A stretch of 64,000 nt of DNA, taken from the NCBI GenBank assembly GCA_024516155.1, contig JAJJXM010000032.1:186001-250000 (forward strand), in the 5' to 3' direction. Of the stretch, positions 10,481 through 22,050 are shown piece after piece (the stretch's first letter is position 1; the number at the start of each line of letters is the position of its first letter). This DNA is from Pyronema omphalodes (Eukaryota; Ascomycota; Pezizomycetes; Pezizales; Pyronemataceae). A program made the translations under genes and the position numbers. The notes beneath the pieces are model-generated. The model saw only the letters and a program-made list of their open reading frames with translations, had not been told where the DNA came from and did no database searches.

Positions 10481-11446
10481 TAAGCCCCCCCCTCCAGGCC
10501 GAGACTCCGGCGAGGCCGCAGGCAGTCCTCAACGCGGGCCTCCGGATGGGGGACCGTCCCCGATACTGCCTTCCCCAACGTCGGCGACGTACGACGTCCT
10601 GGGTGATGTCCTCGAGGACATAAGGCGGTATTTGCTCTTGTTGGTGTCCTAAGGGGGGCGCCGTTATTTGTTCTTGTTGGTGCCCTAAGGAGAACGGCGG
10701 TATTTGATCTTGTTGGTGCCCTGAGGCGGGGGGCTCCGGGGGATCCGAACAAGGGGCGGACGTCAAGTCGTTGGTTGGTCGGCAGTCGACGGTGGGGAGA
10801 TGCTGTTCCGGCTCCGCTGTCTGAGAGAAAGACAGGTTGATCGCCACCTTCTCGTGGTCCGAGGGTCCCGTCATCATAATCACTGGGAGTTGGTGTCGGA
10901 TCGTATGGATGGTGGAGTCCTCCGATTCCAGTTCGCGGGGACGGGGTGGTTCGTTTTCCTGATTTTCCGTAGGGACGGGAGGTTCCTTTCCTGTCCCGGG
11001 CTCGTCCTTGCAGGGTGGTATCGTTGCCGGGGTCTCCGTGGGGGGTTTCCATCCTCTGATACCGCATCTCTGGTCGTGTCCGTCTTTGTTGACCAGGAAT
11101 TTACACACATTGCAGAGTCTCTTTCCTTTCTGCCATGCCTTGCAGGCCTTTTGCGGGTCCATCCTTCGGTGTCGGATCACCCATTCTAACTCGGGATCAT
11201 GTAGCTGCCCGCAGCTACACAATTTTTTTATGCGTGCCGCAATTGCTTGCGCCACCGCTGGGAAATGATTGTTGTTTAATTTCGATTGGAGGTGAATGGA
11301 GCAGGAGTCGTTGTTGCAGAACGACCAGTGTAGTTCTGCGTGCGGGATCGTGGGGTGGGGGGATTTCTTTTCTGCCGGGGGAGTAGGGGTTCGGTACCAG
11401 CCCAAAGAGGACGGGGGGTCCTCGGAGTTCGTTCTATCGTCCATTA
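10377..11446 (-). CDS. Element C third ORF after pol: Cys-rich protein with C-terminal hydrophobic segment
   Basis: A 355-residue ORF starts at ATG 11446-11444, overlapping the pol stop (TAATG), and ends at TGA inside the LTR. The N-terminal third is Cys/His-rich (HWSFCNNDSCSIH, KKLCSCGQLHDPELEWVIRH, GKRLCNVCKFLVNKDGH), suggesting metal binding. The middle is Pro/Glu-rich, with three copies of a 13-residue repeat starting GHQQ(D/E)QI (10620-10740). The C-terminus has DMLLASAVTTAGLWVVVITL, a likely membrane segment, encoded in LTR sequence across the polypurine tract. The related element D carries a homologous decayed ORF at the same place, which argues that this is a real gene. Its position resembles env of errantiviruses, but no env similarity is seen. 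Function unknown. Confidence 0.75.
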
Positions 11447-14400
11447 CAGCTGTGGGGCAGGTTTATTAGGGTACCTGCGGTGGAATTGGGTGATGGCGTC
11501 GGGGGAGTTTTGGAAATTGTCGGCGGGGTACCAGGTCGTATCGGGGTCGTGGAAACCAGTCCACTTAACTCGATATTGTATCTGACCCCGGTGGAATCGA
11601 GAATCCACTATTTCCTCAACTTCCCACTCTTCCTCGTCGTCGAGGACAATCGGTAGCGGAGGGGGCTGAATATGGCCTGGGATGGTGGTCGAAGTAGGTT
11701 GAGACGGTTCTAGAAGGGAGATGTGAAATACTGGATGGATTTTTGCGTTTGGGGGGAGGTCCAGCTTATAAGCTCGCGACCCTACCTTAGACAAGATAGT
11801 GTAGGGCCCCAATAGCTTGTAATCGAGCTTGTTGGAGGGTCGGGTGGTTTTCACATTCTTCCTCTTCAGCCAGACCCGATCTCCCACTCGAAGGACCGGA
11901 TCCGGGTGTCGATGCCGGTTCGCCTGTTCTGCATGAGCCGTCTGGGCATAGTGGACCTCCGCCCTCAGATCCTCGTGAAGTCGGTTGAGGGCGCCAACAT
12001 ATTTGGAGACCTCGGGGTTTCCTTCCGCGACTTCACCCAGCGGCTGGGTAAAACGGGGATGATATCCGTAATTTGCGAAGAAGGGGGACACCTTGGTCAT
12101 TCCTGAGCGGGAATTGTTGTAGCAGAACTCCGCCATAGGAAGGAGTTGGTTCCAATTGTCCTGTTGATAGTTACAGTACGCCCTGCGGTATTGTTCGAGG
12201 ATCGCATTGACCCTCTCTGTCTGTCCGTCGGACTCTGGGTGAAACGCCGTACTCAGGTTCCTCGTGGTCCCCATTGCCTCCATAACCCTCTTCCAGAACT
12301 GAGAGGTGAATAGGGACCCCCGATCCGAGATGATGCTGCTGGGGAGTCCGTGGGCCCGTACCACATGTGTGAGAAACCCGTCCGCAAGTTCCCTGGGTCC
12401 CATAGTATCCTTACATGCTACGAAGTGCGCCATCTTCGTCAAGCGGTCCACAATCACCCATATCGCATTCATTCCCCCATCTTCCGGAAGACCTGTGATA
12501 AAATCCATGGAGATGGATTCCCATGGTCTTTCTGGAATCTGTAACGGTCGTAAGAGACCGAAGGGGGCGTGCTTAATGGGCTTGATACGTTTACAGGTAT
12601 CACAGTAGTCGACATATCGAGTCACATACTGTCGTTGTTGTGGCCAATAAAAATTCCGGCTGACCAACTCCAAGGTCCTTGCCCGTCCCGGATGCCCCGC
12701 GGCCTGGGAGTCGTGATGTTGTCGTAAAATTTGTAACCTCAGGTCGTCGTCGTCAGGGACCCATATCAATCCCTCGTATGGGAGTAACCCATCCTTTTCC
12801 TCGCATAACCCCAAGGGGACCCTATTGTCTCGGGTTATCCCTTCCCGAAGTTTGCGGATTACCTCCTGGAGTTCTGTATCGGACTTCGTTTTTTCCCGAA
12901 TTTTGGTAATGAGGGGGGTGTCCTGGGTGAGTCTTATCAATTGTGTCCCGTTCACATGAAAGACTTCCTGGGGAAGGAGGACTCGGCTTCGGTTCTGCCG
13001 GTGCTTCATCTCCCCTTCCCAGGGAGAGTCTCCTGACTCTCGGGACAATATGTCGGGTTTTCCTGCCAACTTCCCCGGACGACACGTGATCGTAAAGTCA
13101 TAGTTAGCCAGTTGTTCCGCCCATCGGGCCTGTCGGAGGTTGAGGTCCCTCTTCGTTTGCCAATACTCTAGGTTTTTATGGTCTGACAGTATCCGGATAC
13201 TGTGTTTTGTCGATTTGCAGTATGTCGACCATTTGTCCAAGGCTTCCACTATTGCCAGGAGCTCCTTATCGTGGATGTCGTAATTGAGCTCCGCTTCTTT
13301 TAATTTTCTTGAAAAATAGGCAAGGGGGTGCAGTACGTTGGAGTCGTCGGGTTGTGAGCAGACTGCCCCGATGGCATAGTCTGAGGCGTCTGTTTCCAGG
13401 GTGAGTGGCCGATCCGGGTCGAAATGTTGCAGGATCGGTTGGGATATCATTGCCGTTTTGAGTTGCTCAAAGGCCCGTTGTGTCTCGTCGTTCCAGTCCC
13501 AGGGTACCTGTTTCTTCGTCAATCGTGTCAATGGCGTGGTGATCTTGCTGAAATCCCGGATGAATCGACGGTAGAAATTGGCGAACCCAAGGAAACTTTG
13601 GACTCCCTTCACATTTACCGGTTCCTTCCATTCCTTAACCGCCCTAATTTTCTCGGGGTCCATCTGCAACCCTGTGGGGGAGATGATGTATCCCAGGTAT
13701 TCCGTCTTTGTCGTGTGGAATTCACATTTCGAGGGTTTCAGGGTGAGTCCTACGTCCCTTAACCTCTCCAAGACCATGCGGACGTGCTTCCGATGCTCCT
13801 CCATATTATCCGAGTAAATCAATATGTCGTCGAGATAGGCGATGCAAAAGATGTCGAGGTAATCACTTAAGACTTCGTTCATCCATCGTTGAAACGAAGC
13901 TGGAGCATTTGTCAAACCAAATGGCATCACCAAATACTCGTATGACCGTACTTGGTACGGAACGCAGTTTTCCATTCATCTCCTGTGGCTATTCGGAGGT
14001 TATGGTATGCATCTCGCACATCTAATTTGGTATAGATCTTAGCGTTGGAAAGTCTATCCAACGCTTCCCCTATCAGCGGGAGTGGGGTGCGATCCTTGAT
14101 TGTGATATTGTTGAGTCGTCGGTAGTCGACGCATAACCGTAAGGTACCATCCTTTTTCTGAACGAAATGGATTGGGGCTCCCGCTGGAGACGTCGACCGT
14201 CGGACCCAACCCCTCTTTTCATTCTATTCCAAGTAATCCCTCAGTACTCGCAGGCGTTCCTCATCGAGGGCTCGCAGGGGTTCGAACGGCGGAACCTTTC
14301 CGTCCATCAAGGGGATCCGGTGGTCATGATGTCGGTGCGGAGGCAACCCTACCGCCTCTTTTTCCCTGAATACGGAGAGGTAATCTGCATATTCCGGTGG

Positions 14401-15228
14401 TATTATTTCTTCCAGGGAGTCAGGCTTGCTCTTCCCCGCTCGGATTATGGTACTCGCGAGTTCCAATTCCCCGGAAGTGGCAATTGATTTGGCGGGAGCG
14501 GTTTCCCAGTTCCCCGGTTCTTCCAGGTTGGTTGGTGCAGTAGCGGTTGATTTGGCGGGAGCGGTTTCCCAGTTCCCCGGTTCCTTCTGGTTGGCTGGCG
14601 CTTGCGGGGGTTGCCGCGAAGCGCACTGAGGCGAGTCGGGATCGGCCTCGGTGGATTCCGCGCGCCTAGATCCCTGTACGCTTTCCATATCCTCGTCCTC
14701 CGACTCTTCCACTTCTTCTCCTTCGTCATCTTCTTCTATACTTTCTCCCCAGATCTCTTGGATGCGAAGCTCATCTTCCTGATCCGTCTGGAGCATCTCC
14801 TTCGGTCCTTCCATACCATAGGCGTGCTCCGCTTCCTCATGTATCCGTTGATTATATTCTTTTTCTGCCCCCCGTTCCAACACGGTCGTAGCATGGGGCG
14901 AGGTAGGAAGGCAGTTCTTTCCGCATTTCTCGGAGTTGAAGACAATCCTTCCTTCCTTCCAGTCGATGCTGGGATTGTGTTTCCGCAACCAAGGCAGTCC
15001 CAGGATAATGGGTGCGTTGCCAATGGTAATACAGTGGAGCTTGATGTCTTCCCTATGGTCGTTGATCACCATGGTCACCATGGCATCGTGGGTTACTGGG
15101 CCCCCATCCAATTCCCGTCCGTCTACAGCGAGAACCTTTCGTGGGGTTAATTTTTTCGCGCAGGGCAATCCCTGCTGTCTCACATATTTTCGATCTATAA
15201 AATTCTCCGTGGCCCCGCAGTCCATCAT
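11444..15228 (-). pseudogene. Element C pol: protease, RT, RNase H, integrase, chromodomain (one stop, one frameshift)
   Basis: Protease: MMDCGATENFID at 15228 and PIILGLPWLRKHNPSIDW. A long acidic linker follows, with a repeated EPGNWETAPAKS unit. The RT approach reads PPHRHHDHRIPL. A TAG at 14224-14226 and a one-base loss near 13950 (expected GGTTCATACGAG, found GGTCATACGAG) break the frame. From 13975 on it is intact: [15 protein letters not shown] (RT active site), LTLETDASDYAIGAV (RNase H), HPGRARTLEL with CDTC (integrase zinc finger), and D-D-E residues in SMDFITGLP, SDRGSLF and TERVNAILEQ. GPY/F follows, then a chromodomain (EEEWEVEEIVDSR, QYRVKWTGF, TWYPADNF). The stop TAA overlaps the start of the next ORF. 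Confidence 0.93.
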
Positions 15229-15389
15229 GGCCGTTGTTTGGTATTCTTTCTTATTTCGTCCGATTAACTTTACTCGCAGGATAATTTTTTCGTTTCTTCC
15301 GTATGGTCCTACACTCGAGATTCTATCCGCCGGTCCTGCCGTGGTTGAACTGGTGGGCGACAGTTGCCCCAGGAATCCACCTTTTCCTT

Positions 15390-16538
15390 TTATTCCTGGG
15401 GGTTCTCTTTTCCCGACGTCTCACCGAGTCCCTCTTCTACCAATGTAGTTTCCGCTGCTCTGAATAATTTCTTACTTGGGCACTTCGCAGCGTAGTGTCC
15501 CACCTTCCCACAGTTAAAACATTCGTTATTCCGCTTCCGCCTATCCTCCTCCGTCCTATCCCTTGGTTTCGGTCGACGAGTGGAATCTAATTCCATTGGT
15601 TCGGGGTCGGAGAGTCGAGATTTGTGTCCCTGCCCCTTAAGATGGGGGTGGTGATAGAATTGAGGTTCATACCGAGTCCTCAGGGTTCGGAAGTTGAATA
15701 GTCGGTTGTCTAACGCTATGGCCTTGTTGGCGAACTCCGTGAGATCCGTTGGTCGTTCATCAAGGAGTGCCAACTGTTGTTGGACGTCTGTGTTTAGTCC
15801 ATCACTGAATTGATCGATGTAGGTCTCGTCATTACATCTTAAATCGGATTTGATCCTTTGAAATTCGGCCCAGTATGCAGCGGCGGATCGCGCGCCCTGC
15901 CTGATCATCTTGAACTTTCTTCTTGCTACTTCTTTTGAGTCGGCTTCCCCGAAAGCCCAACTGACAGCAGTCTTAAAGGCCTCCCAGGTCGTGTATACGC
16001 TTTTCCCTTCCTTGATGGACGGCTCGATCCATGCCCAAGCGTTACCTCTACAGCGGGAGCTCGCATAGTTCACCTTTTTCTGTTCTGTGTCGAATCTATT
16101 CCCTTCACAATTGAACTTCAGTTCGCATTGCGTCAGGAATGCCCTCAGCTTGGTCCGTTCACCGTAGTACAGCTCCGGGTCTTCCACCTTGGGGTTACTG
16201 TTTGTCGTGGGGCGATGGAGTTGAATGAGGATCTGGTTCAACTGCTCCTGGGTCATCGTGACCGGAGTGACAAGTCCCAATCATGCCGGGGTCGCCATTT
16301 CCGCAGGGTCGTCGGTAGAGGTATGGGGGAGTTCGGGTGATTCGGGAGTCTGTGGTCTGGATGGTTGTTCGGGGGTCACTGGGCTTGCCGATCCGGTCGG
16401 TTCTTGTTCGATATGTTCTCCGAGCTCTTTTAGCTGAAAGGACGCCACTGTGTGCGCCTTCTTCTGGGTTTTCTGGGTCTTCTGGGTTTTCTGGGTTTTC
16501 TGGGTCTTCGTTCCGCGTTGGGTGTCGTACACAGGACG
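15390..16538 (-). pseudogene. Element C gag with zinc knuckle; start codon and one internal codon lost
   Basis: The capsid-like region includes DPELYYGERTKLRAFLTQCE, YASSRCRGNAWAWIEPSI, ARRKFKMIRQGARSAAAYW and YIDQFSDGL, followed by a canonical zinc knuckle CFNCGKVGHYAAKC. It ends at TAA/TAG/TGA 15390-15392 after GKENPQE. The N-terminal part (ASPVTPEQPSRPQTP) is in the same frame but is cut off by TGA at 16281-16283. Comparison with element D indicates that the initiator ATG is here ACG, a few codons after the primer-binding site. Tandem ACC-CAG-AAA-like codons give a TQK repeat near the N-terminus. Gag packages RNA and builds the particle. Confidence 0.88.
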
Positions 16539-16546
16539 CAATCAAA

Positions 16547-17351
16547 CATCAGAATCCGTATCCACGGTTACTGACGACAGGCAGCGCGGGGGTCTCGGCG
16601 GCGAGGAGGGCGGCGGCGGGTTAGATAAGGCTGGTAAGTTGGGAATGGGCAAGGGTTTGTGGGCTGGGAAATCACAGGTGAGTTTGGAGAGATGGGATAT
16701 CACAAGGGAACTTTTGTAGATAGGATTGTGGTAAATAGAAACTTGATTGCGTGAAGAAATAAACTACATACAAATTTCCTCCTCTTATACTTGCTTCTTC
16801 ATGACTGGTGACTCAGCATTCTCCGCCTGCGGAGAATGCTCTCAATGCTAACCGCCGTGATAACTACATACATGACCAACATTCCCAACCTTTTGCCAAC
16901 CGCCGTAATTCCAAATAGGAAAGCAATACGTACCAAAGATAACTAACCGCCGTAATTCCAAATAATAATAACAAGGAAAGAGTACATACCAAAAGAGATA
17001 ACTACCTGGCTAACCGCCGTGATTCCAAATAACAAAGAAAGAGTACATACCAAAAGAGATAACTTCCTGGCTAACCGCCGTGATTCCAAATAATAAAGAA
17101 AGAGTACATACCAAAAGAGAGAAGTAAAAAGATTCCAACATTTTCCTAGCCGCCGTGATACCTAAAATAAATCCAAATAAGAAATAACTCCGAACATATG
17201 AAAATCCCCGGCAAGGGGCCCAGCCCCTTGCCCTAACCCTATCCCTATCACTTCATGATGGCGTAGCAGGTTGCTAGGGTGATGACGACCACCCATAGCC
17301 CTGCGGTGGTGACGGCGGAGGCCAGGAGCAGGTCACGGGAGCGTTGTGACA
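16547..17351 (-). repeat. LTR C, 5' LTR (right in window)
   Basis: The pair of 9676-10480, the same 805 bp with about ten differences. The minus-strand sequence ACGCAATCAA (16752-16743) lies about 37 nt after a TATAAG box. The primer-binding site next to this LTR is TTTGATTGCGTCC (minus, 16546-16534), whose TTGATTGCGT is the exact complement of that LTR segment. The same hairpin stem occurs at 16815-16840. Confidence 0.92.
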
Positions 17352-17356
17352 CCCGA

Positions 17357-20300
17357 CCCCCCGAATGAACTACCGATAGAAATTTCCAGCCTGACAATCT
17401 CCGATTTCAAACAGATGGTAGAAGACAAGAGCCTGACTGTCTTTTCACTGTCGCTGGATGAAATGACCGTTGGACTAGAGGACAGACCCCCCCTTATAGA
17501 CGACGAATTAAGGCACATGATCCCCGAAGAGTACCGTGACTACCTCGAACTATTCAAGGAAGTCAATGCGCAGGAACTCCCCCCACACCGACCCTACGAC
17601 CACAAGATCCCGTTGAAGGAAGGATTCGTCCCCCCGTTCGGTCCCCTATATTCATTGTCGCGCAATGAACTGCAAACCCTGAAAGCCTGGTTGGACGATA
17701 ATCTGGAAAAGGGCTTCATACAACGATCTCGATCGTCTGCCGCCTCGCCTATACTGTTTGTAAAGAAATCGAGTGGATCCTTATGCTTGTGCGTGGATTA
17801 CCGAAGGTTGAGCGAAGGGACCGAAAAGAATCGGTACCCGCTGCCGATAATACAAGAAACGATGATGAATCTTCCTAAAGCCCAGTATTTTACAACCCTG
17901 GACATCCGTAGCGCCTACAACCTGATAAGGATGGCAGAAGGCGAAGAATTGAAAACGGCATTCCGCACGAGGTACAGATTGTTCGAATCAAAAGTGATGC
18001 CTTTTGGGCTCACCAACGCGCCTGGCGATTTCCAAGCGTTCATCAACGATGTGTTACGACCATATTTGGACCAGTTCTGCACTGCGTATCTGGACGATAT
18101 CCTCGTATTCTCGGAAACAAAGCCTGATCACACCTCGCATGTCCGGAAAATCTTGGAACGACTTAAACAAGAAAAGTTGCACTTGAAGCCAGAGAAATGC
18201 AAGTTCGCCAAAGCCGAAGTCAAATACCGAGGGTTTAACATCGGCTGTGACGGCGCCCGGATGATGGATTCCAAGATGGCGACGGTCAGGGACTGGCAGG
18301 AACCTACCAATTTAAAACAGGTTCGAGAATTCATCGGATTCGCGAACTTCTACCGACGATTCATTAAAGACTACTCAAAAGTGGTCTCCCACGTGACGGC
18401 GTTAACCAAACAACAAGACGGGAAAGCAATCCCCTTCACCTGGGGCAAGGACCAGCAAAACGCCTTTGATCGCTTGAAAAATGCGTTCACCACAGTCCCG
18501 ATCCTTCAACATTTTGACTACGAAAAGCCGATTGTGGTGGAAACGGACGCCTCTGATTATGTGTCCGCCAGAGTATTGTCACAATACGACGATGATCACG
18601 TACTGCACCCCGTTGCATTCTACTCCAAGAAGCATTCTCCTGCGGAATGTAGTTACGAAATTTATGACAAGGAACTACTGGCAATAGTTCGATGCTTCGA
18701 AGAATGGCGTCCCCACTTGGAAGGCTCCCCCTTTCCGATAACAGTACTCACAGATCACAAGAATCTCCAGTATGTCATGACAACAATACTACTAAACAGA
18801 CGTCAAGCACGTTGGTCAGAAGTCCTGTGGCGATTCAACTTCGTCATCACCTACCGACCTGGCACGTTGGGAGGAAAACCGGAGGCCTCGATGAGACGAG
18901 CCGCCAATCTCCTGGGAGAAGGAGACAAACGCATACTGGCAAATCAACAAGCTGCCCTGAAGCCACAAAATTTCCAATTGTGTATGACCCCGCCCATGAG
19001 ACTGGCACCCTCGGCAGTAGACCTCCTGTTCAATGAGGGATACAAGATACATTCATTCCCTAACCGAGTGATGGGAATGCTGGAGGACGGAACACAAATC
19101 TGCAAAGACATATCACTCGCCGACTGTTCCGCGTTAGAAAACCGATTGTATTATCGGGATTGTCTCTACGTCCCCGCACTGGACAAATTACGCCTAAAAC
19201 TACTACAAGATCACCATGACCCCCCCACCATGGCACATCCGGGCCGTGCGAAGACTTTCGAACTCCTCGCACGAAACTGCTTTTGGCCCCCGATGCGAAA
19301 AGATGTGGACCAGTTCGTCCGTAACTGCCACATTCGTAAAAGAACAAAAGCAACCCGCCACGCACATTACGGAACCCTGAAACCCCTACCAGTCCCGCAT
19401 CACCCGAGGCAAAACATTTCCGTGAATTTAGTCACTGGACTCCTGGGTTCAGCAGGCTTCGACGCGATATGCACGATCGTTTGCCAACTCACAAAGCAGC
19501 GGCACTTGGTGCCCTGTAGTTCCACCATGGACGCGGAAGGACTCGCACAACTTTTCCTCGGAAACGTCTTCAAACTCCACGTTCTCCTGGAGACAGTGTT
19601 ATCCGACGGTGGCCCACAATTTGTAGCTCACTTCTGGAAACACCTCGCAAATTGTATGGGCATTGAGATTGCCAAGAGCACAGCTTTCCACCCCCAGACA
19701 GGTGGTCAGACAGAAAGAATAAACGCGGTTACCGAGCAGTACCTCCGCGCGTACGTCTGCTACCTACAGGACATCTGGAAAACGTTTTTACACTTGGCAG
19801 AATTTGCCGCAAACAATCAAGTATCGGACACATCGTCGCTGTCCCTGTTTTACGCCTTGTACGGCCGACACCCGAAATGCTCGTTCGAAGTAGAGATCAG
19901 GGCAGATACCCCTGAAGAAGTTAAAGCAGATGAAGTAGCAGAAAGAATGTCCTACATTCATGACGTCCTGCGTTCCGAAATGAAGTATGCCCAAGCCCGC
20001 CCCATGGAAGCCGCAGACAACTCCTGACTCCCTGCGCCGGTCTTCAAGCCAGGTGACCTGGTATGGCTGGATACACGCAACCTGAGAACCCGCCGACCAT
20101 CGAAAATACTGGAAAATGAACACCTGGGCCCCTTGACTGTTGTCCGCCCCATTGAATCCCACGCCTACGAACTGGATATCCCGGATACTATGAAACACCA
20201 TAGGACCTTCCCAGTATCACTACTGAACCCGGCTCCTTCGGGCCACCTTCCTGGACAGATAATCCCACCACCCTTGACTGCAGTGGTAGATGGCGAAGAA

Positions 20301-20432
20301 GAATGGTCCATCGACGAAATCTTGGACAGTCGTTGGTCTCGAGGAAACCTGCAGTACCTCGTCATGTGGACAGGCCACGATTCCCTGACTTGGGAACCGG
20401 AAACGAATCTATCAGAAAGCGAGGCCGCCGAA
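17357..20432 (+). pseudogene. Element B pol continued: RT, RNase H, integrase, chromodomain
   Basis: RT motifs: [61 protein letters not shown]. RNase H: VVETDASDYV. Integrase: HPGRAKTFELLARNCFWP; the zinc finger ends NCHIRKR, so the second Cys of CxxC is lost. The first catalytic Asp is replaced (SVNLVTGL, where DFITGL is usual), while VLSDGGPQF and TGGQTERIN are kept. TGA at 20025-20027 interrupts the frame before the GPY/F part (KPGDLVWLDTRNLRTRRPSK), and the chromodomain (EEEWSIDEILDSR, QYLVMWTGHDSLTWEPE) follows in the same frame. After LSESEAAE the sequence jumps into LTR B. Confidence 0.92.
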
Positions 20433-20466
20433 TGCGTCCCTCGAACGTCCGTTCGCAGTCCCGGAC
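20433..20466 (+). repeat. LTR B terminal remnant (3' end of element B)
   Basis: GCGTCCCTCGAACGTCCG to CAGTCCCGGACA matches the last 34 bases of LTR B (7434-7467). It is fused directly to the chromodomain codons, so a deletion removed the 3' UTR and nearly the whole 3' LTR. Confidence 0.8.
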
Positions 20467-21292
20467 AGCGTCATCCTGCATGCGCAATTGTATTCATTGC
20501 TCACTTGCATGATGACCCTCATGTCAGATTAATCCTTGACCTTCCTCGCGGTGCTACCACGCCTTCCCATCAGGTATTGGGGTTAAGCGCCTACTGGAGG
20601 GTTACTCCACTTGAGCGCATAATGCAATGACTCCTGTGATAATGACATATGTGTGATATATCTTATGAGTTGTCTTGATCATAGATCTCCCTACAGAATC
20701 TCGATTGCGAGTGAAGGAATCTGACATCATAAGGCAGACTATGCCTTACCGCAGCGCACTGCCCCGTCACATTCCTGTGTGATATCATAACTGCCCACCT
20801 GCGCAGACTTGCGCGCAGCCACACCCTGGTGTGTACGCAATCGCCGTCTTATCTTGCAGTTGGTAGTCATTGGCCTAAGGTCGCGTCATATCAGTTTCAT
20901 ACAACAGTGTCCCTGAGTGGTGTTCCTTGCTGCAGGACGTCGTCTCATGCTAATGCAATCTTGACCCTTATCCTAAGCTCCAGTCCTGTTGGCTCACTAG
21001 ACTCTGCCTTGTTTCCTTGGCCAACGATCCGCCAAACTCAGACTTCGGATGATCCCATTCGTCTGCCTTGCATCGTCTTGAGAAATCCCTTCTCTTGCAA
21101 GCCCTCTGATAGCCGGGCTTGGTGGAACATCACCTCAAGTATAAGGAGGTGTCCCTTTGCCGTCGTCTTCTGTCTCCATCAGCGTCGTCTGTAGTTTTCT
21201 CATGGGTAAGTCGACACCCATGAGGTAAGTTGTTCCTCGTTCCCATCCATCTGTGATCCATCCAAACTGACAGTGAATAACAGGTAGCCAGG
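20467..21292 (-). repeat. LTR A, copy 3 (inverted), left part
   Basis: The reverse complement matches the solo LTR A from about its position 200 to about 970 (for example, CAGGTATTGGGGTT here mirrors AACCCCAATACCTG at 24767). Its 3' LTR end is missing at the B junction. It is broken at 21292 by element D, and the remaining 5' LTR end lies at 30412-30605. Confidence 0.85.
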
Positions 21293-22050
21293 TGTGAAAA
21301 TCCGGCCACACGCACACGACAGGCGATACAACGGTGGGATTGCTATGCAATTGGGTTCGGCCCTGGACTTCTGGGTAAGTTAGTCACGGGCTCAGGCAGT
21401 TCTTACCTCATACACAGGATGTCCCTGCAGCGTTGCCTTTAGGATAATCGTCGAGGATTGGTCTTGGTGGGCGAATGGGTGAGTATTCGGAATGGGTAAG
21501 TAGGTGGGATGGGAAGTAGGCGGGAATGGGCTGGGTTGGTGTTCACGGGTTGGATGATAGGACTTCAGTGTGTAGATAGGATTGTGTAGATAGATGATTG
21601 ATTGCGTACTAAACTAAGGAAATACAAATGTCCCCTTATATACCTTCGTTCCTGTGCTCATGTGATTTCCCAACTTATCTGTCCTGCAGATATTCCATCC
21701 ATCATGAGACACCCTTCGTTCCACCGTGACTTCCAAACCTAACTAAAACATATACAAATCGCAAACAAAACATAAAAAAAACATAATACAAAACATAATC
21801 AAAACATGATACAAAACATAACCAAAACACAAAACCGTATTCTAAATATAGAGGAAACCCTCATCGTTCCATCCCGAACTTACCCCCTTGTCCTTCGCCC
21901 AAACCCTAACTCCTCTCACATGACCCTAGCTCCACCTCCTCGCCTAAACCCTAACCGTGACATACGCCATCCGCAGTGTCACGCCCACGAACCACAGCCC
22001 GGCTGTGGTCACAATTCCACCCAGAAGCATATCCTTAGCGGTTCGTGACA
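21293..22050 (-). repeat. LTR D, 3' LTR (left in window)
   Basis: On the minus strand it starts TGTCACGAACCGCTAAGG and ends GGATTTTCACA. The first part encodes the C-terminus of the third ORF (DMLLGGIVTTAGLWFVGVTL). A run of ACAAAACATAA-like repeats lies at 21760-21830. The adjoining internal sequence AGGGGGGAGCTAC (minus) is the polypurine tract. Confidence 0.9.

Larger units (their letters stand above)
9676..17351 (-). mobile_element. Gypsy/chromovirus family C, full length, inserted in element B
   Basis: Two 805-bp LTRs (9676-10480 and 16547-17351) flank a minus-strand internal region with gag, pol (protease, RT, RNase H, integrase, chromodomain) and a third ORF after pol. The target duplication CCCGA occurs at 9671-9675 and 17352-17356. 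The LTRs differ at only around ten positions by eye, so the insertion is young relative to B and D. Defects are few: a changed gag start, a TGA in gag, a TAG near the protease/RT junction and a one-base frameshift in RT. The integrase, chromodomain and third ORF are intact. Confidence 0.93.
6938..20466 (+). mobile_element. Gypsy/chromovirus family B, interrupted by element C
   Basis: The element runs forward: 5' LTR (6938-7467), leader, gag (7791-9086), protease (9206 onward), then, beyond the inserted element C (9676-17351), RT, RNase H, integrase and chromodomain, ending in the last 34 bases of its own LTR at 20433-20466. Reading across the insertion with one copy of the CCCGA duplication removed keeps the pol frame open. 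The 3' end has suffered a deletion joining the chromodomain directly to the LTR terminus. Several in-frame TGA stops and changed catalytic residues show that it is dead. Confidence 0.88.

Noticed and set aside
10377..11446. Calling the third ORF of element C an envelope gene
   Set aside because: There is a terminal hydrophobic segment but no signal peptide, furin-like site or fusion-peptide pattern that I can see; position alone is not enough.
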